DNA of 64,000 nucleotides from RUG11690 sp045616665. Its GTDB lineage: Bacteria; Bacteroidota; Bacteroidia; Bacteroidales; WCHB1-69. The stretch spans positions 1 to 64,000 of the forward strand of contig JAZLHE010000052.1 of NCBI GenBank assembly GCA_045616665.1, written 5' to 3'. Every line of letters begins with the position of its first letter. Positions within the stretch are counted from its first letter, which is position 1. Below the pieces are notes generated by a model that made no database searches, had not been told where the DNA came from, and saw only the letters and a program-made list of their open reading frames with translations. A program made the position numbers and the translations under genes. Shown here piece by piece: positions 25,965-34,133 of this stretch.

Positions 25965-27095
25965 ATGTTACTATTTGAAGACACACGACCTTACAACGAC
26001 AACGAAATGCCATCAGCCATTGCCCGCGTGGCCGCCAATCCGTTTTTCGAAACCATCGTGGCATATCTGTTTCCCGAGCAAAACCCGCAAGAATTCAAAA
26101 AGCAATTCCTGAAAATCAAAACCGTCAAGGAATTTCAGGAAAACGTAATGTTCAAAGCCATCGGAAGCATACTCGACAAGACCTGTACCGACTTTCAGTT
26201 TTCGGGATTTGACCAGCTTAGCCCGCAGCAAAACTATATGTTTATTGCCAACCATCGCGACATTATGTTAGATGCTGCTTTGTTGCAGGTTATCCTGTGG
26301 AAACATCAACTTGACACCTCCGAAATCACTTTCGGCAGCAACCTGATGCAGGGCGAATTGGTCATCGACTTGGGAAAGATGAACAAAATGTTTCGCATTG
26401 TTCGTGGGGGGACGATTCACGATTTTTATAAGAACTCACTGGAAGTATCATCCTATATGCGTTACGCCATTTGCGACAAAAAACAATCCGTATGGATTGC
26501 TCAACGCAACGGTCGCACCAAGGACGGCAACGACCACACCGAAGTAGCCGTGTTAAAGATGTTCTCTATCAGCAGCAACGATGATTTCAGCGACAATCTC
26601 GGCAAACTCAACATCACCCCGATTGCCACCTCTTACGAATACGAACCCTGCGCATTCTTAAAGACACAGGAATTGTATATCTCTCAATATCAGAAATATA
26701 TCAAAGAAGCCAACGAAGATTTGCGCAGCATCTTGCAGGGAATTCAAGAACCCAAAGGAGGTATTTGCATTTGTGCCACGCCCTCGATCAGCAAAGAAGA
26801 ATTGGATGCTTGCGGCAGACTGGACAAAAACGAACGCTTCGCCCAACTGGCCCGCATTATCGACCAACGCATTTTCAGTCATTATAAACTTTGGAAAAAC
26901 AACTATATTGCTTTTGATATGGTTGAAAACACGAATAAATTTTCAGACCATTACAGCAATGAAGACAAAAAGGTTTTCGAAAGTTATATGAAACAAGGAC
27001 TTAAGAGTCTGATTGGCGAAGAAGACGAACTTCGCAACCTCTTTCTCAACATTTATGCCAATCCCGTAAGGAATATTGCAATCAGAGAAAAATAA
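25965..27095 (+). CDS. Large PlsC-like glycerolipid acyltransferase
   Basis: A 376-residue soluble or peripheral acyltransferase. The catalytic block is NHRDIMLD (96-103), where the spacing from His97 to the last Asp is one longer than in the classical NHX4D motif; I recall this as normal for the Bacteroidota branch. A QRNGRTKDGND block (about 183-193) takes the place of FPEGTRS. It starts 2 bases after the ligase, so it is the last gene of the cluster. It may use polyene-ACP or ordinary acyl donors to build a lipid. It converges with nadA with only 9 bases between. Confidence 0.8.
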   Translation: MLLFEDTRPYNDNEMPSAIARVAANPFFETIVAYLFPEQNPQEFKKQFLKIKTVKEFQENVMFKAIGSILDKTCTDFQFSGFDQLSPQQNYMFIANHRDIMLDAALLQVILWKHQLDTSEITFGSNLMQGELVIDLGKMNKMFRIVRGGTIHDFYKNSLEVSSYMRYAICDKKQSVWIAQRNGRTKDGNDHTEVAVLKMFSISSNDDFSDNLGKLNITPIATSYEYEPCAFLKTQELYISQYQKYIKEANEDLRSILQGIQEPKGGICICATPSISKEELDACGRLDKNERFAQLARIIDQRIFSHYKLWKNNYIAFDMVENTNKFSDHYSNEDKKVFESYMKQGLKSLIGEEDELRNLFLNIYANPVRNIAIREK

Positions 27096-27104
27096 GCGAG
27101 CGAA

Positions 27105-28010
27105 TTACATCGCCAGCATTCTAAGAATCGGCTGTTTCCCTTTTTCTATCGTTTCAGCATCCAAAACGAGTTCAGGCTGTTCGGTCTGCAATGCCTTGTA
27201 GATATTTTCCAGTGAATTCAACTTCATATATTCACAATTGCAACCGTCGCAGGCATTGGCGGCATAAAACTTCTTATCAGGATTCTGCTTTGTCAATTCG
27301 TGCAGAATGCCGTTCTCGGTAACAACTACGAAATGCGTTTGCGTACTTGCCGCGACATATTTCAACATAGCCGCGGTAGAACCCACAAAATTGGCCAATG
27401 CCAAAACGGCACCAGGACATTCTGGATGTGCAATCACTTCTGCCTCAGGATGTTGAGATTTAAGATTTTGCACCAATTGGGTAGTGATTTTATCGTGAAC
27501 GTGACAAGCTCCATCCCACAGCACCATATTTCGTCCCGTTTGTTCATTGATATAGGAACCTAAATTTCTATCAGGAACAAACACGATTTTCTCATCAGCA
27601 GGAAGAGATTTGACAATTTTCAAGGCATTTCCAGAAGTCACGATGATATCGGCCATTGTTTTCACCTTGGCGGAACAATTGATGTAGGCAAGGACCTTAT
27701 GGTCTGGATATTTTTTTAGGAATAGAGCCAAATCGTCCGCATCGCAGCAGTCGGCCAGCGAGCAGCCCGCCGTCATATCGGGAATCAGCACTTTTTTGTC
27801 GGGATTGAGCATTTTGGCGGTTTCGGCCATGAAATGCACGCCCGCAAATAGAATGATATCGGCATTTGTCTGCGCGGCCTTCTGCGCCAACGCCAGACTA
27901 TCTCCCACAAAATCAGCCACTTCCTGCACTTCTGGAAGCGTATAATAATGAGCTAAAATGATAGCGTTCTTTTTTTTCTTTAGTGTAAGAATATCATCTT
28001 TTCCAATCAT
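27105..28010 (-). CDS. nadA: Quinolinate synthase
   Basis: A 301-residue enzyme that condenses iminoaspartate with dihydroxyacetone phosphate to quinolinate in NAD synthesis. Three cluster-binding Cys positions are visible in MTAGCSLADCCD, AHPECPGAV and ACDGCNCEY. The N-terminal ILAHYYTLPEVQEVADFVGDS block is standard. I use the ATG at 28010, whose first bases overlap the stop of the PspC-domain gene (ATGA); a TTG six bases earlier is also open. nadB and nadC are not in the window. It faces the end of the polyene cluster. Confidence 0.93.
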   Translation of the reverse strand: MIGKDDILTLKKKKNAIILAHYYTLPEVQEVADFVGDSLALAQKAAQTNADIILFAGVHFMAETAKMLNPDKKVLIPDMTAGCSLADCCDADDLALFLKKYPDHKVLAYINCSAKVKTMADIIVTSGNALKIVKSLPADEKIVFVPDRNLGSYINEQTGRNMVLWDGACHVHDKITTQLVQNLKSQHPEAEVIAHPECPGAVLALANFVGSTAAMLKYVAASTQTHFVVVTENGILHELTKQNPDKKFYAANACDGCNCEYMKLNSLENIYKALQTEQPELVLDAETIEKGKQPILRMLAM

Positions 28011-28213
28011 AACCAATTATTTTCAATTTCTTCGGGAGCACAAAGCCAGATGATCAGATATATCAAGCCACCGCCGCCCAAAACCAGCAAGAAAATCAAA
28101 AAAATGATTCTCACCACGGTGGAATCAACATTCAAATACCTTGCCAAGCCGCCGCAAACACCGGCAATTTTTCTATCTCTAATACTTCTGGTTAATCTTT
28201 TCACTTCACTCAT
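28007..28213 (-). CDS. PspC-domain small membrane protein
   Basis: A 68-residue protein with the PspC domain: RDRKIAGVCGGLARYLNVDS followed by one membrane segment (IIFLIFLLVLGGGGLIYLIIW). PspC proteins sense envelope stress in enterobacteria; in Bacteroidota the small form is common and its role is not known. It overlaps nadA by four bases and shares its promoter. Confidence 0.87.
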   Translation of the reverse strand: MSEVKRLTRSIRDRKIAGVCGGLARYLNVDSTVVRIIFLIFLLVLGGGGLIYLIIWLCAPEEIENNWL

Positions 28214-28233
28214 AATACTTTGTATTTATTGTG

Positions 28234-28241
28234 CAAAGATA
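28234..28241 (-). promoter_or_regulatory. -7 promoter box of the pspC-nadA unit
   Basis: On the minus strand this reads TATCTTTG, matching TAnnTTTG, 20 bases before the start codon at 28213. No clear -33 element. Confidence 0.6.
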
Positions 28242-28352
28242 CAGAATTTTTGGTAATTATATACATATATGAACAAACAATTGCAAAGTTTAGTCTTATT
28301 CCACTTTTCTGTTCCATATCGTATGAATATTAGTAATATAGTGTGACGCAAG

Positions 28353-28745
28353 TTGCCAATTGAAATTTTATACTTGCCCACCGTGCATTACGGTCTCACG
28401 CCGGCCGAGAAGAAGGTCATTTTCGACATTGACTGCCGCGACCAGAACGATGACCACTTCATCATCGAGATGCAGCGCGCACGGCAGGAGTTCTTCGCCG
28501 ACAGGACCAAGAGCGTGCTGGAATACGAAGACGTGCAGGATGCCCTGGACTATATGCGGAAGTCATCCCTGAAGGAAGGTTTTGAAAAGGGACTTGCTGA
28601 AGGAAAAGCCGAAGGTCTCGCAGAAGGCGAAGCAAAAGCAAAACTGTCTATGGCAAAATTATTGTTGAAGCAAGGCGTTGACATTAACATCATCACGAGA
28701 ACCACAGGATTGACGGCTGAAGAAATTAATCTCGCTTATTCCTGA
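28353..28745 (+). pseudogene. Remnant of an Rpn/PD-(D/E)XK transposase-family nuclease
   Basis: An open stretch of ~130 codons that matches only part of the PD-(D/E)XK (Rpn-type) transposase family. It begins without a proper start (TTG) in the middle of the domain: VHYGLTPAEKKVIFDIDCRD then HFIIEMQRARQEFFADR, the catalytic Glu region, and then jumps directly to the C-terminal tail with Lys/Glu-rich repeats (EGLAEGEAK and similar). The N-terminal part and a central block are missing. The 5' two thirds is much richer in G and C than its neighbours, which suggests transfer. Its 3' end overlaps the end of the DUF4249 gene by 10 bases. Confidence 0.7.
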
Positions 28746-29653
28746 TAAATCAAGACATCGGTCTTGGCCGCATAGCCGCACCAAACGCCAGTTACATTTT
28801 CGCCCTTTATGTTGGAAATCACCGGGGATGGATTCATAAACGGATTCTGCCCCAACGCGGCTTCAGAACCACCCGTCATCCAAAACTGGTAACTGGCATA
28901 ATCCATCAGACAATGCTTCACATAGACCGTGTCGCCGGGGCGGTAAGTCATTCTAAAATATTCTTTCTGCTCATCTTCACTCATCTTGGGCATAAAGAAA
29001 GCCGACGGATTGGCCCGCATCACTTCCACGTTGATGGTTTGTCCGCTCAACGTGCCATCGTCAAAAGCCACTGGAATAGACGTAATCCATTGCTGATCAT
29101 GAAGTTTCTTGCCGTGAACCTTCACCAAGAACTGATAATAGTTGGCTTCGACCGGATTATCGGTCAAAGCGGCTCGAATGGTTTTCATCGTGTCGCGCAA
29201 AAGTTCCATACTTTGGTCAAAACCGATAGAATCCAAGTCGAAAGTATGGGTGATGGTGGTGGTTGACGTATAAACTTGACCGTGATACTCAATTTTCAAG
29301 TCATAACTGGTATTTTCCTTACCCAACATATTGCCGATATAGGCAAAATAAAACGGGGATTCAGCGGTCGGAAGCAGCGACAGGCGTTCGCTTTCTCCAT
29401 CTGAAGAAGTAACCGTAACCACGGCATCCAAGACCAACAAATTATTCACCACATAATCCAAATCTATATTTTGAAAATAGGGAAGGCTTCTGGAAAGCAT
29501 CACCATTGCCGGTTTTCCGTTTTCGATGTAGCCTTCCACGACCAGTTTGGGCTCGTACGCAGGCAAATCCATCTCTATTTCCGACTGGCAAGCGCTAAAA
29601 AGCAGCAATACCGACGTCAAAACAGCGAAAAACCAAGTCTTTTTCATATTCAT
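28736..29653 (-). CDS. DUF4249-type outer-membrane lipoprotein
   Basis: A 305-residue lipoprotein with lipobox LLFSAC (Cys near residue 21) and the DUF4249 opening EPKLVVEGYIENGKPAMVML. Proteins of this family are encoded next to TonB-dependent receptors and probably form a surface lid or binding partner, as here: it starts 3 bases after the receptor gene. The transposase remnant abuts its 3' end, so the C-terminus may have been altered by that event; I cannot tell from one sequence. Confidence 0.8.
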   Translation of the reverse strand: MNMKKTWFFAVLTSVLLLFSACQSEIEMDLPAYEPKLVVEGYIENGKPAMVMLSRSLPYFQNIDLDYVVNNLLVLDAVVTVTSSDGESERLSLLPTAESPFYFAYIGNMLGKENTSYDLKIEYHGQVYTSTTTITHTFDLDSIGFDQSMELLRDTMKTIRAALTDNPVEANYYQFLVKVHGKKLHDQQWITSIPVAFDDGTLSGQTINVEVMRANPSAFFMPKMSEDEQKEYFRMTYRPGDTVYVKHCLMDYASYQFWMTGGSEAALGQNPFMNPSPVISNIKGENVTGVWCGYAAKTDVLIYQE

Positions 29654-29656
29654 TGC

Positions 29657-32047
29657 CTATTTTATTTTAAAATTCCAAGTGATAGAGGGCATAATCGGAA
29701 TCAAACTCATCTGATACGCTTTCGATTCCACCTCAAAAGCACCTTGAGAAACATCTACATTGGTATTTGTTTCATAAAAAATGAAGAACGGATTTTTACG
29801 ATTATAAACATTATAAATCGCAAAATTCAAGCCCGTTTCAAAATGCTTACGTTTGGCGATTTGCCAATCCACAGACAAATCCAAACGATGATACGGAGCC
29901 AGGCGATAACCGTTTCTTTCACTGTATTCAGCCAACATATTGCCGTTAAAAAGATAAAATCCCAAGGGAACAGTCATCGTATTGCCGGAAGAGAACACCC
30001 AAACGGCCGAAACTGTCAACTTATTTCTAATAATCTCATAGGAAAGATTAATAGAAACATCGTGGCGGCGGTCATATTTGGCATAAAACGGCTTTCCCCC
30101 ATTCAATTCCGGAAATTTTCGCTGCGTAAACGACAAAGTATATCCCACAAATCCCGTAAATTTGCCTTTGGTCTTAGCCAAATAAAATTCCACTCCGGCA
30201 GAATACCCTTCACCGTAAGTGTACATTTGATCAGGATTGATATTTAGGGAATTAAAGGCCAAACCGTCGCGATATTCCGCCAAATTATACATTTTCTTGT
30301 AATAGCCGTCAACGTATGCCTCAAACATATTATGATAGAAATTTTGATATACGCCCAAAGAAGTTTGAACACAAGTCTGCGGTTTCAGCAAATCGGTAGA
30401 GGGCATCCAAACATCTACCGGCAGCGAAATCGTAGATAACGGGACTTGGTGCAAATACTGATAATTCAAGGTAGCGGAAACCTTGATAGACGTATATTGG
30501 GCCACCTGAAAACGCATATTCAGACGCGGTTCGAGACGATTGTACTGCTTGATAATCCGTCCCGGCTTATACACGATGGAATCCAAAATCTGATCACGTT
30601 CATCAATGACATAACGAGTGAACTTGCCCACGTGTTCAAAATGAGAGAATCGCAAACCCGCATTGATTTTCAGCCACTTGGTCACATCCCACTCATCGCA
30701 GGCGTAAATTCCCAACTCGTGGGCATAATACGGAGCAGTTTTGGGCAAGGTGAGCGAAGCATTTTCTCCCACATTGGCATCATATTCATTCGGACGCATC
30801 ACGTGAAAAATATAATGAACGCCGAAGCGGACATTGTGTTTCGGCGACGGCAAATAAGTCAGTTCGCTTTTCAGCGAATAATCTTCCAAACCTGATTTTA
30901 ATGCCAGACTATACACCGACATTCCCATTTCGGTCTTAAAATCATAATGACTGAAAGTAAAAGACGTATTCAAGAACAAATTGGGAGAAATGATGTAATT
31001 CCATCTGGCACTTGCCATCGCATTGGCCCACACGAAATTAGCGTTGGTAGAACCCGATTTCGACTTGAATCCATAGCAATCGTTGCCGTAATATCCGCCA
31101 AAATACAAGCGATGTTTCTCATTAATGACGACATTGAACTTGGCATTCAAATCATAAAAATAGAATTTTGTGCCCTTCATCACGTGACCTTTTGGGAGAA
31201 ACGGCTGGATCAGCAAATCAATATAGGTGCGCCGGGCTGAAATGATAAAAGAACACACATCCTTTTTGATGGGTCCCTGAACGGTTAACTTGGAAAAGAG
31301 CAATCCCACACTTCCATCCAACTCAAATTTCTTCATATTGCCCTCTTTCTGAGACACATCGATGACTGATGACAAACGGCCACCATAATTCGCCGGCATT
31401 CCCGACTTATAGACCTCCACATTGCGGACCGCGTCGGCATTAAAAACAGAAAAGAATCCGAAAAGATGACTGGCATTGTAAATCGTAGCCTCATCCAGCA
31501 AAACCAGATTTTGGTCTGCCCCACCCCCACGGACATAGAAGCCGCTATTGCCTTCGCCGCCAGAAGAAAAACCGGGCAGCAGCTGAACGCTCTTAATCAC
31601 GTCCGCCTCTCCCAAAAACGCAGGCATTTTCTTGATAGTCTGAATTTTAAGATCGATCTTTCCCACATTGGCGCTCGTCACGTTGTGGTCTTCCTTCTGT
31701 CCTGTCACCACCACTTCGTCTGTAAGAATCGCCGAAGGTTCCAAAGCCACATTGATGGTTTTGTTCTTCGTTAAGGAAAGATTGTCCTTCATTTCCTGAA
31801 ATCCCATAAAGCTGACTTTAAACTGATAATCTCCAGGAAAGACGGAAATAGAATAAAAACCCGCCTTGTTGCTCACGCAACCTTGCGGGTTAGAGGGATT
31901 GGCTGTGTCAACCAAAATGACGTATGCACCCATAATTTGCTCACCGCTATTTGCATCGGTCACTGTTCCTGAAACCGTAACTTTTTGAGCAAAGGCGACT
32001 TGCAGAAAAAACACAAGCCAAAAGCCAAGTGCAAGAATTTTCTTCAA
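29657..32047 (-). CDS. TonB-dependent receptor with carboxypeptidase-like N-terminal domain
   Basis: A 796-residue outer-membrane receptor. A signal peptide (to AFAQK) is followed by a carboxypeptidase-regulatory-like domain (VSGTVTDANSGEQIMGAYVI, about 24-43, to ~110), a plug domain (GFYVRGGGADQNLVLLDEA near 168) and a 22-strand barrel. This type usually pairs with DUF4249 lipoproteins. The substrate is not known; candidates are metals, peptides or small glycans. The ATG is next to the stop of the response regulator gene, so both are one operon and the regulator may control receptor expression. Confidence 0.87.
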   Translation of the reverse strand: MKKILALGFWLVFFLQVAFAQKVTVSGTVTDANSGEQIMGAYVILVDTANPSNPQGCVSNKAGFYSISVFPGDYQFKVSFMGFQEMKDNLSLTKNKTINVALEPSAILTDEVVVTGQKEDHNVTSANVGKIDLKIQTIKKMPAFLGEADVIKSVQLLPGFSSGGEGNSGFYVRGGGADQNLVLLDEATIYNASHLFGFFSVFNADAVRNVEVYKSGMPANYGGRLSSVIDVSQKEGNMKKFELDGSVGLLFSKLTVQGPIKKDVCSFIISARRTYIDLLIQPFLPKGHVMKGTKFYFYDLNAKFNVVINEKHRLYFGGYYGNDCYGFKSKSGSTNANFVWANAMASARWNYIISPNLFLNTSFTFSHYDFKTEMGMSVYSLALKSGLEDYSLKSELTYLPSPKHNVRFGVHYIFHVMRPNEYDANVGENASLTLPKTAPYYAHELGIYACDEWDVTKWLKINAGLRFSHFEHVGKFTRYVIDERDQILDSIVYKPGRIIKQYNRLEPRLNMRFQVAQYTSIKVSATLNYQYLHQVPLSTISLPVDVWMPSTDLLKPQTCVQTSLGVYQNFYHNMFEAYVDGYYKKMYNLAEYRDGLAFNSLNINPDQMYTYGEGYSAGVEFYLAKTKGKFTGFVGYTLSFTQRKFPELNGGKPFYAKYDRRHDVSINLSYEIIRNKLTVSAVWVFSSGNTMTVPLGFYLFNGNMLAEYSERNGYRLAPYHRLDLSVDWQIAKRKHFETGLNFAIYNVYNRKNPFFIFYETNTNVDVSQGAFEVESKAYQMSLIPIMPSITWNFKIK

Positions 32048-32818
32048 CTATTCTCTTACCTTCAAAATAAAACCGGTACCGTGAACATTGCAGATTTCCA
32101 CTTTTGGTTCGAATCCCGGCATATATTTATCGTGACGACCACCGTTAGGATTCAGATGTTCTTTGCTGACCGGTTCTATATTAATATATGAACGCAATTT
32201 TGTCAAGAACACATCCATACTACGTCCAACAGAATAATCTTCATCGCCCCAAACTTCCTTCAAGATCACCTCTCTGGGCAGTAATTTATTCTGATGTTCG
32301 CATAACAATTTCAGCAATTCGGCCTCTTTACGCGTTAAAGTACGGGTTTTCTTTGGATGAATCAACTGCATTGCACTATAATCGAACACGAAATCACCAA
32401 ATTTATAGATTTTTTCTTCCAACAATGGCTTATTTTCAATTTTCAAACGGCGAGTACGTCTTAATATAGCTTCAATACGAAGAGCCAACTCTTCCGTGCT
32501 GAATGGTTTTGCCATATAGTCATCGCAACCCAACTTGAAACCACGGATTTTATCTTCCTTATTGGCCTTTGCCGTCAAGAAAATCACGGGAACATCCTGA
32601 TCCAGCTTACGGATATCCTGCAACAAGGTAAATCCATCCTTTTCAGGCATCATCACATCTAAAATACAGATGTCGTACAAATCCTTATTAAACGCCTTTG
32701 AGGCAGCCATACCGTCGCTAAATTCGGCCACTTCATAATCCAGCATTTCAAAATAATCTCTCAATACATAACGAAGATTTTGACTATCTTCGACCAACAT
32801 AATTTTACCTTTTTTCAT
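32048..32818 (-). CDS. OmpR-type response regulator with extended wing
   Basis: A 256-residue regulator: receiver domain (acidic pocket ED at 10-11, phosphoryl-accepting Asp54 in ILDVMMPEKDG, KPFS after ~105) and a winged-helix DNA-binding domain (LTRKEAELLKLLCEHQNKLL and GRSMDVFLTKLR). Between the recognition helix and the final strand NVHGTGFIL there is an insertion of about 26 residues (213-238, containing KEHLNPNGGRHDKYMPG), which enlarges the wing. No sensor kinase is encoded nearby, so it is an orphan. The TonB receptor gene begins one base after it. Confidence 0.9.
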   Translation of the reverse strand: MKKGKIMLVEDSQNLRYVLRDYFEMLDYEVAEFSDGMAASKAFNKDLYDICILDVMMPEKDGFTLLQDIRKLDQDVPVIFLTAKANKEDKIRGFKLGCDDYMAKPFSTEELALRIEAILRRTRRLKIENKPLLEEKIYKFGDFVFDYSAMQLIHPKKTRTLTRKEAELLKLLCEHQNKLLPREVILKEVWGDEDYSVGRSMDVFLTKLRSYINIEPVSKEHLNPNGGRHDKYMPGFEPKVEICNVHGTGFILKVRE

Positions 32819-32892
32819 ATCTTTTTATTTTATTCAATTTATATATTACAATTCAAAATAAACCATATTTACACAACCTACTTTTCAGATTG

Positions 32893-32900
32893 CAAATATA
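32893..32900 (-). promoter_or_regulatory. -7 promoter box of the response regulator operon
   Basis: Minus strand TATATTTG matches TAnnTTTG. It lies 75 bases before the ATG at 32818, giving a leader of about 70 bases that is very A/T-rich. The gap 32819-32988 otherwise shows no gene. Confidence 0.5.
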
Positions 32901-32988
32901 CAAAAAAAAATTGAGTTTTTAGTAAAATTTTACAAAGAAAATTAACGTTTGGTATTTAACACACTATATATCAATTAATTAATTTTCA

Positions 32989-34107
32989 TCAAAGGGCGTT
33001 TTCTAAAGAATTCCACACTAAATTTGCCGTCATATCCCACGAAAATTGGTCTTTTCTGCTCCACCCTTTTTCAATTAATTTCGGAACCAATTGTGAATCT
33101 TTTGACATTTCAAGAGCATTGGCAATAGTGCTTTCATCAAAGGGATTAGTCAAAATAGCAGCATCACCTGCCACTTCGGGCATCGCCGTCACATTAGAAG
33201 TCACCACGGGAACCCGACAACGGAAGGCTTCCAAAATTGGAATGCCAAAACCCTCGAAGTAAGACACATACACTGATGCGCGGGCTGCGGCCGTGACCAA
33301 ATGCAGCTCTTGGGCGTTCAGGTGGCCTGTAAAAAACACATTCTGTTTGAATTGCATTTTCTCGTATGCCTGTTGGATAGGCTTCGTCCACCAGCGTTTT
33401 TCGCCCACGATGACCAATTGGGTATCATCTCCCGTTTTTCGCTTATACAGGTCGTATGCGGCAAACAAGCGAGCCAGGTTTTTCCGCGGGTGCAACGAAC
33501 CGACAAACATAAAATACGGTTTCCCGCCTGTATATTTGTTCTTGACCGCCTGCTTTTCCTCTTCAGCAATCGGCACAAACAATTCATTGGCACCATTGTA
33601 GGCCACGTCAATTTTAGAAGGATCGATATGATAGCATTCGCAAATGTCGTTTTTGGAAAACTGTGAAACCGTAATAATCCGCCGGGCCTTCCGCGCATAA
33701 CGGGGAAAGAAAGTCTTGTAGTGCCACAAAGCCAACGCCGGCATATCCTTCGGGAAATGCTCAAAATTCAGGTCGTGGAAATGCACCACCGAAGGCACAT
33801 CGGTCCGCAGACACATATAGCCGTCTGGCGAATAAAACAGGTCGGGCTTTATTTTTTTCAAAGCCCTGGCCATTGAAATCTCGAAGAACCAGACATACAA
33901 AAACGGATGACGCGCCTGCGGGAAAAGCACCACGGGCTTCACATTATCCGCAAAAATGAATATTTTATCGGGTTGGCGGTCAAAAATAAAGTAGAACTCC
34001 ACTTCTGGATGAGCCAAAACCATCCTTCGCAGCGTTTCGTAAGCCACCCAGCCAATGCCTTCAAGCTTATCTTTCAGCAACAAACGTGTATTGACCGCGA
34101 TTTTCAA
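32989..34107 (-). CDS. Family 4 glycosyltransferase
   Basis: A 372-residue GT-B fold glycosyltransferase. The N-terminal MKIAVNTRLLLKDKLEGIGWV block and the C-terminal donor-binding block SYFEGFGIPILEAF (E-x7-E) and FVGSLHPRKNLARLF are typical. It probably transfers a hexose or mannose in capsule, O-antigen or exopolysaccharide synthesis, but no other polysaccharide genes are nearby. It follows the GTPase gene with a 26-base gap on the same strand. Confidence 0.85.
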   Translation of the reverse strand: MKIAVNTRLLLKDKLEGIGWVAYETLRRMVLAHPEVEFYFIFDRQPDKIFIFADNVKPVVLFPQARHPFLYVWFFEISMARALKKIKPDLFYSPDGYMCLRTDVPSVVHFHDLNFEHFPKDMPALALWHYKTFFPRYARKARRIITVSQFSKNDICECYHIDPSKIDVAYNGANELFVPIAEEEKQAVKNKYTGGKPYFMFVGSLHPRKNLARLFAAYDLYKRKTGDDTQLVIVGEKRWWTKPIQQAYEKMQFKQNVFFTGHLNAQELHLVTAAARASVYVSYFEGFGIPILEAFRCRVPVVTSNVTAMPEVAGDAAILTNPFDESTIANALEMSKDSQLVPKLIEKGWSRKDQFSWDMTANLVWNSLENAL

Positions 34108-34133
34108 TGTTTCGGACTTTATTCAACAAAAAT

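Noticed and set aside
27105..28010. nadA as part of the polyene cluster
   Set aside because: It is on the opposite strand, convergent to the cluster end and co-transcribed with the PspC-domain gene.
29471..30247. 258-codon plus-strand frame
   Set aside because: Antisense to the TonB receptor and DUF4249 genes, without a family, signal or promoter.
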